Below, piece after piece: positions 1-6,846 of a stretch of 7,867 bases of DNA. Every line of letters starts with the position of its first letter. The stretch's first letter is position 1. Under the pieces are notes generated by a model, which was given only the letters and a program-made list of their open reading frames with translations, was not told where the DNA came from and did no database searches. A program made the translations under genes and the position numbers. The DNA is taken from NCBI GenBank assembly GCA_937884385.1, contig CALGCW010000212.1, forward strand, positions 1-7,867, given 5' to 3'. This stretch comes from an uncultured Clostridia bacterium. Its GTDB lineage: Bacteria > Bacillota > Clostridia > Oscillospirales > CAG-272.

Positions 1-215
1 TCTTCACTCGGGCAACTCAAGCCCAAGAAGCCTCCGCCTGCAACTGCACCCAACTCGTCATCGGATACGGCACCGTTTGCGTTAAGCTGCTCAAAATATG
101 TTTTTGCTTCTTCTTCGGTCAGTTCCACGTTGTTTTCCTTGGCAAGCGCAAGAAGCTCCTCTGCGCTCTTTGCTGCCTTTGCCTTCGCAATAAGTTCGGG
201 TGTTAAGTTTTTCAT
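1..215 (-). CDS. Nif11-like leader RiPP precursor, copy 1 (3' end cut by window)
   Basis: Seventy-one residues are visible before the window edge. They hold a complete leader starting MKNLTPELIAKAKAAK, an amphipathic helical middle, and the exporter signal VSDDELGAVAGG at about 50-61. That signal fits the double-glycine consensus cut by C39 peptidases. The visible core start is Gly-Phe-Leu-Gly-Leu-Ser-Cys (Cys68), close to copy 3, where the same positions read Gly-Leu-Phe-Gly-Ile-Ser-Cys, so copies 1 and 3 are probably close paralogs with similar cores. The start at 213-215 is preceded by AAGGAG at good spacing. It lies 70 bp after the stop of copy 2 and is presumably in the same transcript. 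Inference: a secreted, possibly modified peptide. The core is mostly missing, so its nature cannot be judged. Confidence 0.88.
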   Translation of the reverse strand, partial: MKNLTPELIAKAKAAKSAEELLALAKENNVELTEEEAKTYFEQLNANGAVSDDELGAVAGGGFLGLSCPSE

Positions 216-253
216 AGTTTTTCTCCTTAATAAAAATTTTCGATTTTGTTATT

Positions 254-286
254 ACAAAGAATGCTCTTTTTTAGCGCATTCTTTGT
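254..286 (-). other. Intercistronic stem-loop after precursor copy 2
   Basis: Perfect 11-bp inverted repeat ACAAAGAATGC / GCATTCTTTGT (276-286 with 254-264) around an 11-nt A-rich loop. The first arm begins on the last base of the copy 2 stop codon. No U-run follows on the minus strand, so it is not a classical terminator. It may be an RNA-stability or processing hairpin, or a partial terminator that lowers expression of downstream copies. Confidence 0.6.
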
Positions 287-675
287 CATATTTTTGTAAA
301 CTTGTTTGCATCAGCGGTTGTGCCAACTATCTTTTTGCATTTTTCACATCTGACTTCCAAGCTTCCGCTCATCACCGTGGGCATCGCAACGTATCCAGTC
401 GTACTGCCACAGCCTGTGCACCTGGGAATTTTAACCCTATCTCCTCCCGACAGCGTATTCTCTTCCTCTTCTCCGTTGTCTGGGCAACTTCCACCGCCTA
501 CAACTGCATCCAACTCCTCATCGGATACGGTACCGTTTGCGCTAAGCTGCGCCCAATAAGTCTTTGCTTCCGTCTCGGTAAGGTCTACGTTATTTGCCTT
601 GGCAAGCTCAAGAAGCTCCTGTGCACTCTTTGTAGCCTTTGCCTTTGCGATAAGCTCAGGAGTTAAGTTATTCAT
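286..675 (-). CDS. Nif11-like leader RiPP precursor, copy 2, zinc-ribbon-like core
   Basis: 129 residues. The leader is nearly identical in design to the other copies (MNNLTPELIAKAK..., then VSDEELDAVVGG at 50-61). After Gly-Gly comes a ~68-residue core: Cys64 close to the cut site, a short Glu-rich stretch (69-72), then CTGCG at 86-90 and CEKC at 110-113. Two CxxC knuckles 20 residues apart, with predicted beta-strands between, resemble a small zinc ribbon. The core ends in a charged Phe-Thr-Lys-Ile tail that matches the Phe-Lys-Lys-Val end of copy 3. The ATG at 673-675 has GGAGAG just upstream. Leader role and export route are supported by family knowledge; metal binding is inference. No modification enzyme is seen, so the mature form is unknown. 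Confidence 0.9.
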   Translation of the reverse strand: MNNLTPELIAKAKATKSAQELLELAKANNVDLTETEAKTYWAQLSANGTVSDEELDAVVGGGSCPDNGEEEENTLSGGDRVKIPRCTGCGSTTGYVAMPTVMSGSLEVRCEKCKKIVGTTADANKFTKI

Positions 676-744
676 GGTTTTGCTCTCCTTTACATGAATT
701 GTATAAAATTCTGATTTGTTATTATGTCGGATATTCTTTTATTT

Positions 745-764
745 CAGCCGGACGATTCCAGCTG
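745..764 (-). other. Small intercistronic hairpin after precursor copy 3
   Basis: CAGCTGGA pairs with TCCGGCTG (one G-T wobble) across a 4-nt loop, 6 nt past the copy 3 stop codon. The minus-strand sequence after it is A-rich, not U-rich, so termination is unlikely. It sits at the same relative place as the stronger hairpin after copy 2. Confidence 0.4.
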
Positions 765-770
765 TCCTGC

Positions 771-1181
771 TCAGACTTTTTTAAAACGGTCGTAAGGAAG
801 CCAAGTGAAAACAATCGTTTGGCAGTTCGTACATCTCAAATAAGCACCTTGAGGTTGGTTTGGAGCGACACAGATCCTGCAAGTAGAACAGCCGCAAGAG
901 CACGTGGTTCCGTCAAAGAATTTGACAACCTCGCCATCCTGATATGTATCATCTTCATCATCATCTTCATCATCCGAACAACTTATGCCGAACAAACCAC
1001 CACCTGCAACTAACTCCAGCTCGTCATCGGATACGGCACCGTTTGCGTTCAGCTGCTCAAAATAGGTCTTTGCCTCGTCCTCTGTAAGCTCTACGTTGTT
1101 TGCCTTGGCAAGAGTGAGAAGCTCCTCTGCGCTCTTTGTTGCCTTTGCCTTTGTAATAAGTTTAGGAGTAAAGTTTTTCAT
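771..1181 (-). CDS. Nif11-like leader RiPP precursor, copy 3, Asp-rich and Cys-rich core
   Basis: 136 residues. The leader MKNFTPKLITKAK... ends with VSDDELELVAGG (50-61). The core has Cys68, then a nine-residue run of only Asp and Glu (70-78), then five cysteines in a row of short spacings (94, 96, 98, 101, 104) and a final CTNC pair at 117-120, ending Asp-Arg-Phe-Lys-Lys-Val. The last third aligns with the copy 2 core: Arg-Cys-x-x-Cys near the end, a Val-Ala-(Met)-Pro turn before it, and a similar tail. This suggests a shared zinc-ribbon or metal-binding fold with added cysteines. The ATG at 1179-1181 follows GAGGAC, only 18 bp after the copy 4 stop, so the two are co-transcribed and perhaps translationally coupled. 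It could be a modified RiPP or an exported unmodified metal-binding miniprotein; nothing here separates these. Confidence 0.9.
   Translation of the reverse strand: MKNFTPKLITKAKATKSAEELLTLAKANNVELTEDEAKTYFEQLNANGAVSDDELELVAGGGLFGISCSDDEDDDEDDTYQDGEVVKFFDGTTCSCGCSTCRICVAPNQPQGAYLRCTNCQTIVFTWLPYDRFKKV
948..974. repeat. 27-bp ATC/TTC trinucleotide repeat inside precursor copy 3
   Basis: On the plus strand nine consecutive triplets are ATC or TTC (ATC ATC TTC ATC ATC ATC TTC ATC ATC). On the coding strand they encode the Asp/Glu run at residues 70-78. Such runs are prone to in-frame length change by slippage; that is general knowledge, not shown here. Confidence 0.75.
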
Positions 1182-1199
1182 AGTTCGTCCTCATATGTA

Positions 1200-1577
1200 T
1201 CAAAGAAATACAATCTTGTTTTTGTCATTCGGATCACCGGGGAGCGTATCGTAAGGGAGAGGCGTTATACTACTGTCAAATTCCGGTTTGGCGGGTATGT
1301 TCGAGGGCTTCGGCTTATCATTGCAATAAGGGCAGGTGCTATCATTGCGCCCGTTTCTACTCTGGAAGAAATCTATGATATCCTGACAAATGCCACCGCC
1401 GGAAACAGCCTCCAATTCATCATCGGACACCTCCGAGTTTGCGTGTAATTGTTCAAAACAAGTCTTAGCCTCCTCTTCGGAAAGCTCTACGCCGTTTTCC
1501 TTGGCAAGCTCAAGAAGCTCTTCTGTGTTCTTTGCTGCCTTTGCCTTTGCAATAAGTTCTGGTGTTAAATTATTCAT
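1200..1577 (-). CDS. Nif11-like leader RiPP precursor, copy 4 (first in array), Pro-rich core
   Basis: 125 residues from the ATG at 1575-1577, which has GGAG nine bases upstream and aligns exactly with the leader start of the other copies. A longer reading from 1610 would add 11 residues with no matching paralog and is not preferred. The leader ends VSDDELEAVSGG (50-61) and has an extra Cys40 where copies 1-3 have Tyr. The core starts Gly-Ile-Cys (Cys64), continues through a short hydrophobic helix-like stretch (66-71) and a basic patch, has one CPYC at 82-85, and ends in a Pro/Asp-rich tail with no second CxxC pair. It is therefore the most divergent core. As the first gene after the 1684-1713 promoter it heads the precursor operon. 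Confidence 0.88.
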   Translation of the reverse strand: MNNLTPELIAKAKAAKNTEELLELAKENGVELSEEEAKTCFEQLHANSEVSDDELEAVSGGGICQDIIDFFQSRNGRNDSTCPYCNDKPKPSNIPAKPEFDSSITPLPYDTLPGDPNDKNKIVFL

Positions 1578-1683
1578 GATTTTGTTCTCCTTTATCGATG
1601 AAATCTGCACCTTTCAGACTTGAAGATCAAAACAGTCAAAAAGGCTGAATATCAAGAGCAAATGCTTTCTTTGTTAGTAGTGT

Positions 1684-1713
1684 ATCATATGGAGCGTTAC
1701 AAATCTGTTACAA
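1684..1713 (-). promoter_or_regulatory. Promoter of the precursor operon with 11-bp direct repeat
   Basis: Minus strand reads TTGTAA (1713-1708), an 18-bp spacer, then TATGAT (1689-1684), a plausible vegetative promoter with a weak -35. ATTTGTAAC occurs twice with an 11-bp period; the first copy contains the -35 and the second fills the spacer (TTGTAA at 1702-1697). The -10 is 106 bp ahead of the copy 4 start, leaving a leader RNA of about 100 nt in which I find no strong fold. The stretch 1578-1802 holds only this promoter, its leader RNA and the 3' end region of the ABC gene; I see no clear terminator there, so read-through from the exporter operon is possible. Confidence 0.68.
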
Positions 1714-1802
1714 ATTCCCTGGGAAACTCAGAAAATATTTTTTACTTTTCCGTTATTCTGCGATACAGACTTCACACTTGCCCATTTATCTTTCTCTAAA
1801 TA

Positions 1803-3986
1803 TTAATTATCAAGTCTTTGACGCTCAACAAGCTCTGCAAATTTGCCGCCCTGCGCAATCAATTCGTCATAGGTGCCGTCCTCAACGATCTTGCCACTTT
1901 CAAGATAAATGATACGGTCACACTCGCGGATGGTGGATAGTCGGTGAGCAATTACAATTCTCGTGCATTTGAGGGTATCCAGCGAATCTGAAACGATCTT
2001 CTGCGTAATATTGTCCAGCGCGCTTGTTGCCTCATCAAGCATAATAATCTTGGGTTTTGGGGCAATGGCGCGGGCAATCATAATTCTTTGACGCTGTCCA
2101 CCAGAAATTCCACCCGAGCCCTCCGAAATCATCGTGTGCATTCCCATAGGCATTTTTCGTATATCGTCGGCAACACCTGCCATCTCAGCCGCAGCCCAAG
2201 CCTCATCCACCGAAAGATGCGGTGCGGAAATAATAATATTGGAAAAGATATCGCCATGGAAAAGCTTGCCGTTTTGCATAACCACACCAATTTTGCGACG
2301 GAGAGATTTCAAATCGATTCCGGCAAGATCCTTGCCGTCGTAGTATATTGCTCCCTTCTGCGGCTTTTCAAAACCAAGCAGTAACCTCAGTAGCGTAGAT
2401 TTTCCGCAACCGGTTGAGCCAACGATGGCAACATATTGTCCCGGTCGGATTTTCAATGAAAGATCGTCAATAACGTTAGGCATTCCATCGTGATATCTGA
2501 ATGACACGTTACTGATCTCAATTCCGCCCGAAAGCTGCTCTATCACGGGCTTACCCTCAGCAATTTCGGGAATGGTGTCCATAATAGGCTTTGCCATTTC
2601 AATGGTAGGCTTGAATTGAGCAACCGTAGTAGCAATACCGGCAATCGACATAAACGCACCGCTGACCATTCCGTAAGCCGTATTAAATGCATAGTAATCT
2701 GCTACTCCAACCTGACTGCGAACAGCCAAATAGTACATCATGATCATACCGCTAAGAGATATGATGGCACCGAAGGCATTGTTTGCTCGCAGAAAGAGCG
2801 GCGGATTATACGCTACTCTGAGTTGCTCTGCATAAAGCTTAGACCAACGTGCAAACATCCTTTTTTCCGCTCCCGAAAGTCTGATCTTTTGAATTCCGGT
2901 TATCATCGAGTAGCTCATACCGCTTTCCTCTGCTGAAAGCTCCATCTGCTTTTTCGTGTACTTCATCTGATAGAACGTGGTAACGAGTGAAAACAAAAGG
3001 GTTGCAAGTATCACTCCAAGAGCCGGAAAAACAAGAGCTGGCGCATATTCAAATATCTGTGTAATGTACATTAAGGAGAAAATTGAAGTAAGTCCTGTAT
3101 TAAGCGCACAAGATACAAGCATTGAACAAAGCGACTGTATGTATTGCGCACGGCTTGAAAGGTCGCCTGCACTGTATTTTTTAAAGAAGTCCGCAGGAAG
3201 CGATAACACGCGCATCATCGTCGCTGCTTGCACAGAGATCGTAATCTTCGTGTTGATGCGTGCCATCAAAAGCGAGGTAATTCCTCTGATCAGCAAGGAG
3301 CTGATGCTGACGCTTATCATAAATATGGTTATTCCCATCAAAAGCTGATAATCCTTGCTATCAACAACAGTCCCCATCAGAAGATTGTTCAGCTTCGGTC
3401 CAAGCAAACCGACAGCGGTTGCCGCCAAGGTTGACAGTATAACGAAAACGAAATCAGAAACCGAAAGCGTTTCAACGATATAACGCATCAGTGAGCGCAG
3501 TGTCAGTTTTCCAAGAGGAAAGGGCTTGTAAAAGCAAATTGCCTCCTCTTCAAAAAGTGCCTCGTTTGCCGCATTGATTCTTTCCCATTTGCCGGATTCA
3601 TCATCAAAATATACGTATCCGGAAATACCCTTTGGGATAAAGGCGACAGCACTTCCGTCATCCTTACGCTTGCCAAGCACAGCACCAATGGAATCCTTAT
3701 ACCATCCCGACTCAAGATTGATATTACGCTGCATAATTCCGTTCGGACGAAGCAGGTATTCAAGACGATCGTTTAAGGTCTTGACAGAGCTTGGAAGTTG
3801 CTGAGGTTTCACCTTGTAATATTCGAGGATTTTCCAAATTGCTCCGATCTCACGCTCGTCATTTCCGTCATTTGAGGAACTTCTCTTCGTGCCAAGCACT
3901 GCATCCGCAATGTCAGCAAATGCGTCGGAGAATATGTCCTCGTCATTTTTTCTTCTTTGTTTTATCTGTTCATCAAACCAACCCAT
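1803..3986 (-). CDS. NHLM-type export ABC transporter permease/ATPase, second subunit
   Basis: 727 residues starting at MGWFDEQIKQ, the usual N-terminus of this family as I recall it; GAGGTG lies eight bases upstream. An ATG at 4052 would add 22 residues but lacks a ribosome site and overlaps the small upstream ORF. The first ~165 residues are a soluble region with no C39 catalytic residues. A six-helix membrane domain spans about 175-455. The ATPase has Walker A GSTGCGKS (523-530), Q-loop Gln571, signature ISGGQ (627-631), Walker B IIMLDE (647-652) and His681. All ATPase motifs are intact. In this system it pairs with the peptidase-bearing ABC protein encoded upstream to export Gly-Gly leader peptides across the cytoplasmic membrane. 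Its substrates are most likely the precursors encoded just downstream. Last gene of the exporter operon. Confidence 0.93.
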   Translation of the reverse strand: MGWFDEQIKQRRKNDEDIFSDAFADIADAVLGTKRSSSNDGNDEREIGAIWKILEYYKVKPQQLPSSVKTLNDRLEYLLRPNGIMQRNINLESGWYKDSIGAVLGKRKDDGSAVAFIPKGISGYVYFDDESGKWERINAANEALFEEEAICFYKPFPLGKLTLRSLMRYIVETLSVSDFVFVILSTLAATAVGLLGPKLNNLLMGTVVDSKDYQLLMGITIFMISVSISSLLIRGITSLLMARINTKITISVQAATMMRVLSLPADFFKKYSAGDLSSRAQYIQSLCSMLVSCALNTGLTSIFSLMYITQIFEYAPALVFPALGVILATLLFSLVTTFYQMKYTKKQMELSAEESGMSYSMITGIQKIRLSGAEKRMFARWSKLYAEQLRVAYNPPLFLRANNAFGAIISLSGMIMMYYLAVRSQVGVADYYAFNTAYGMVSGAFMSIAGIATTVAQFKPTIEMAKPIMDTIPEIAEGKPVIEQLSGGIEISNVSFRYHDGMPNVIDDLSLKIRPGQYVAIVGSTGCGKSTLLRLLLGFEKPQKGAIYYDGKDLAGIDLKSLRRKIGVVMQNGKLFHGDIFSNIIISAPHLSVDEAWAAAEMAGVADDIRKMPMGMHTMISEGSGGISGGQRQRIMIARAIAPKPKIIMLDEATSALDNITQKIVSDSLDTLKCTRIVIAHRLSTIRECDRIIYLESGKIVEDGTYDELIAQGGKFAELVERQRLDN

Positions 3987-3993
3987 ACTCACT

Positions 3994-4074
3994 TCACCTC
4001 TCCGCTTGGAAAAATCGAGCAACACACGAATTTCGGCACGAACCACACTCATTTAAACACATAGAAAATTTCAT
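3994..4074 (-). CDS. 26-residue four-cysteine micro-ORF between the two ABC genes
   Basis: ATG at 4072-4074, TGA at 3994-3996. It encodes 26 residues starting MKFSMCLNEC, with cysteines at 6, 10, 13 and 17 (Cx3Cx2Cx3C) and a basic/aromatic end. Support for a real gene: a strong GGGGGAG (4083-4089) begins directly after the TAA of the upstream ABC gene and sits eight bases from the ATG; the ORF nearly fills the gap between the two ABC genes; and its stop lies inside the ribosome site region of the next gene (AGGTGA, then ATG seven bases later), the layout of translational coupling. It has no Gly-Gly leader and no membrane segment. I recognise no family. It may be a metal-binding or redox helper, an extra small product, or merely a coupling leader for the second ABC gene. 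Confidence 0.55.
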   Translation of the reverse strand: MKFSMCLNECGSCRNSCVARFFQAER

Positions 4075-4089
4075 CGTTCGTACTCCCCC

Positions 4090-6279
4090 TTATTCGCTTG
4101 TAACAAGCTTCGTATAGAAGCCGCCGAGTGCATAAAGCTCGTCATGGGTTCCTCTTTCGACCACAACGCCGTTATCCATAACAAGAATCTCGTCACAGTC
4201 GCGAATGGTAGACAGACGGTGTGCCACCACGATGCAAGTGATTCCCCTGTCCTTGATGGATCGGATGACCTCATATTCGGTTCTTGCATCAAGCGCAGAC
4301 GTTGCTTCGTCGAGTATCACGATCGTGGGGTCCTGCGCAAGCACTCTTGCTATTTCAAGTCTTTGACGCTGACCTCCCGAGAAATCCTTTCCTCCCTCGG
4401 TCAGCTTGTAATTGTATCCGCCCTCACGCTGCATAATGTCGCTATGTATCTGTGCATCTCTTGCCGCCAATATCATTTCAAAATCTTCAATGGAAGAGTC
4501 CCACATTTTTATGTTGTTGGCAATCGTATCCTCAAAGATAATAATGTCCTGATCGACCACCGCAAGTGACCCGGTAAATACACTTCTGTCAATGGCGGAA
4601 ATGGGCTTTCCGTCAAAGAGTATCTCACCGCTCCACGGCTGATAGAGTCCCGATATCAGCTTTGAGACCGTTGATTTTCCGCAGCCCGACATTCCAACCA
4701 GTGCAATTCGCTTGCCGGGTGTGAGCGTAAGATTGAAATCCCTTATCAGCGGCTCTCCAAGACGTGAGTATCCAAATGTAACGTTTTTCAATTCAACGTT
4801 TCCCGAAAGCTTAGAACAAGTATCCTGTTCCCCGTCTTCCGATGTCTGCTCACACAGCTTGTCGGTGGGATATTTCATAACGTCCTCGATTCTTTCCATC
4901 GACGTTCTCATTTCCTGCAAGGTTTGTCCTGCAGAAATGAACTTTTGCGCCGGTGACATAAATGATCCAAGAAAGCCCTGGAATGCCATAACCATACCAA
5001 CCGTGAAGGCTCCCTCCATCACAAGATATACTCCGATAACGAGAACCGCAGTATTGGTTATGGCCGAAACCAAGGATGGAATCATTCCAAGATATTGATT
5101 AAGCTTTGCGTACTTAACCCGCTGGGTGTTGACGCTTGCCTGATATCCCGACCATTTTTCAAAAAATCCGTTTTCCGCTCCGCTTGCCTTGATGGTTTCA
5201 ATCATTTCAATTCCAGCAACCGTTGCACCCGTAAGCTTGCCCGTATCTCGCATGGAAACACGGGTGATGTTCACGCGCTTTTTCGAAATGATTCGAGACA
5301 GGAACATATTGATAACGATCGATAAAATCCCAACCATTGTGAGAAGCAGACTGTAACGAATCATTACCACAAGATAGAATACCATCATTCCCGCTTCAAT
5401 AACAAGAGGGGCAAAGGTGTCCGCCAATGTTCTCGCAACCGAGGCATTTGAGCCTTTTCTTTGCTGAATATCTCCTGCCATTCTTTGCGTGAAAAATTCC
5501 ATAGGAAGTCTTAAAACCTTCCACATAAAAGAAGTGCTTCCCATTGCATCAATCTTTGCTCCGATACGCGCAGTATAAATAGCTTCAATAAATGCCATGA
5601 CGATCTGAATGATTGAAAGCATCGCAAGAGAGCCAATGAACGGAATTAACCATTCGGAGTTCTGCCCCGTCAAGAGCCTGTCTATAAATATACGCGAGAA
5701 CGCAGGATTGATGATACCGATCAGCGACATGGTAACGGTGGTCATAACGGTGAACGCCACAGCAACACCGGCTCCGCGCATCTTTTCCTTTGAAAAGGAT
5801 ATCATACTCTTAGGCTTGCCTCCGGGCTCAAAGTTCTCCGAAGGCTCAAACATAAGGCATATTCCGGTAAAGGATTTATCAAAACTCTCAACAGATACGC
5901 TGTATGTACCTCGCGCGGGATCGTTGAGAATCGCCTTATTCCCTTTGAATCCGTTCAGAACCACGAAGTGATTGAAATTCCAATGGACGATGCACGGAAA
6001 TTTTCCATTTTTACGAAGCGTCTCGGTCTCATATCTGTAACCTTGAGCCACAAGTCCGTAGCTTCTTGCCGCTCTTAATATGTTTTTTGCATTTGAGCCA
6101 TCTCGCGAAACTCCGCAATCAGAGCGGACCTGCTCAAGCGGTATCCATTTCTCATAGTAGGCAAGAATCATCGTCAATGCCGCCGCTCCGCATTCCAAAG
6201 CCTCCAGCTGCATCACGATTGGAACCTTCGCCACACCGTTTGTAACGGGAGCCTTGATTCTGTTGTCAGCTTTTCCCAT
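4090..6279 (-). CDS. NHLM-type export ABC transporter with C39 peptidase domain
   Basis: 729 residues. The N-terminal C39 peptidase (about 15-145) keeps its active site: Gln24 and Cys30 in the QLEALECGAAAL motif, His104 in HFVVLNG and Asp120 in NDPARG. It cleaves leaders after Gly-Gly. A six-helix membrane domain covers about 170-450. The ATPase has Walker A GMSGCGKS (529-536), Gln577, signature FSGGQ (633-637), Walker B IVILDE (653-658) and His687. All catalytic elements look intact, so this should be an active processing exporter. The start ATG at 6277-6279 has AGGAGG five bases upstream; the gap to the HlyD-like gene is only 10 bp. The natural substrates are the four Gly-Gly leader precursors in the window. 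Length and domain order are typical of the peptidase/permease/ATPase subunit of NHLM systems. Confidence 0.95.
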   Translation of the reverse strand: MGKADNRIKAPVTNGVAKVPIVMQLEALECGAAALTMILAYYEKWIPLEQVRSDCGVSRDGSNAKNILRAARSYGLVAQGYRYETETLRKNGKFPCIVHWNFNHFVVLNGFKGNKAILNDPARGTYSVSVESFDKSFTGICLMFEPSENFEPGGKPKSMISFSKEKMRGAGVAVAFTVMTTVTMSLIGIINPAFSRIFIDRLLTGQNSEWLIPFIGSLAMLSIIQIVMAFIEAIYTARIGAKIDAMGSTSFMWKVLRLPMEFFTQRMAGDIQQRKGSNASVARTLADTFAPLVIEAGMMVFYLVVMIRYSLLLTMVGILSIVINMFLSRIISKKRVNITRVSMRDTGKLTGATVAGIEMIETIKASGAENGFFEKWSGYQASVNTQRVKYAKLNQYLGMIPSLVSAITNTAVLVIGVYLVMEGAFTVGMVMAFQGFLGSFMSPAQKFISAGQTLQEMRTSMERIEDVMKYPTDKLCEQTSEDGEQDTCSKLSGNVELKNVTFGYSRLGEPLIRDFNLTLTPGKRIALVGMSGCGKSTVSKLISGLYQPWSGEILFDGKPISAIDRSVFTGSLAVVDQDIIIFEDTIANNIKMWDSSIEDFEMILAARDAQIHSDIMQREGGYNYKLTEGGKDFSGGQRQRLEIARVLAQDPTIVILDEATSALDARTEYEVIRSIKDRGITCIVVAHRLSTIRDCDEILVMDNGVVVERGTHDELYALGGFYTKLVTSE

Positions 6280-6289
6280 AGTCCCCTCC

Positions 6290-6763
6290 TCAGTTCAGGA
6301 TAAAGGCGATTGGTGAAATGCTCTCGATCACGATATCCGCCTTTTGTACACCGTCGGAATGCTCACCGTCAATGCTAACCGCGTACACCCATTCACCAAC
6401 GGTAAGACCGCTTGCGTAGATTGCGTAATCCGTGAAAGAGCCATCCACCCTAATGGGCTCCTCGGCGATATCCGTAATGATATATTCCTTTTCTTCACAG
6501 CGAACGGTCATTCCAACCTCGATCTTTTCCACGTCGGACTCGCCTACGTATATAACCGCATTTCCACCTTCCGTTACAATTGCAGTTGACATGGTCGTAT
6601 CAATTTTCCCGATAAATCCCCAGACGATTACTCCGGTAAGCAAAATTACGATTGCCGAAAGTACCATCCACAATCCGGGGTTGGCAACTCTTACGTAATT
6701 ATGAAGCTGCTCAGGCGATGAGATCTTTTCCATATTACTTTTTTTGAATAATTGCTTGTTCAT
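6290..6763 (-). CDS. Short HlyD-like secretion protein of the NHLM exporter
   Basis: 157 residues: a ~30-residue cytoplasmic N-terminus containing ISSPEQLHNYVRVANPG, one membrane segment at 31-52, then an external beta-rich region (about 60-157) with repeated Gly-containing strands such as VGMTVRCEEKEY. The N-terminal pattern SPEQL-x6-V-x-NP-x2-W matches HlyD-type adaptors of these bacteriocin exporters. It is much shorter than typical HlyD proteins and lacks the long coiled-coil hairpin used to reach an outer membrane, which fits a single-membrane host. It probably caps or guides the external side of the ABC pair. The ATG at 6761-6763 has GGGAG at good spacing; an internal Met11 is less likely. 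First gene of the exporter operon. Confidence 0.82.
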   Translation of the reverse strand: MNKQLFKKSNMEKISSPEQLHNYVRVANPGLWMVLSAIVILLTGVIVWGFIGKIDTTMSTAIVTEGGNAVIYVGESDVEKIEVGMTVRCEEKEYIITDIAEEPIRVDGSFTDYAIYASGLTVGEWVYAVSIDGEHSDGVQKADIVIESISPIAFILN

Positions 6764-6846
6764 ATCAATCTCCCGTTGTTATTACTGTGTTTTGATAAAA
6801 GTTTTTTGAATATGACGTTATTTTTGAATACTTTTCTGTTTATGAT

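Noticed and set aside
130..666. Plus-strand open frames of 65-178 codons across the precursor and ABC genes
   Set aside because: They are antisense shadows: no family resemblance, no good ribosome sites, and they lie over strongly supported minus-strand genes.
676..744. Possible internal promoter between precursor copies 3 and 2 (TATACAAT-like)
   Set aside because: No acceptable -35 at the right spacing and no copy of the ATTTGTAAC repeat; the AT-rich gap explains the match.
1578..1610. Upstream ATG giving precursor copy 4 eleven extra residues
   Set aside because: The ATG at 1575-1577 has the GGAG site and aligns with the starts of the other three leaders.
1716..1726. TTCCC-A-GGGAA palindrome as terminator of the exporter operon
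   Set aside because: The arms leave a one-base loop, which cannot fold, and no U-run follows directly; it may be chance or part of the promoter region.
3987..4052. 22-residue N-terminal extension of the second ABC protein (ATG at 4052)
   Set aside because: No ribosome site precedes it, the family normally starts at MGWFDEQ, and the extension overlaps the better supported micro-ORF in another frame.
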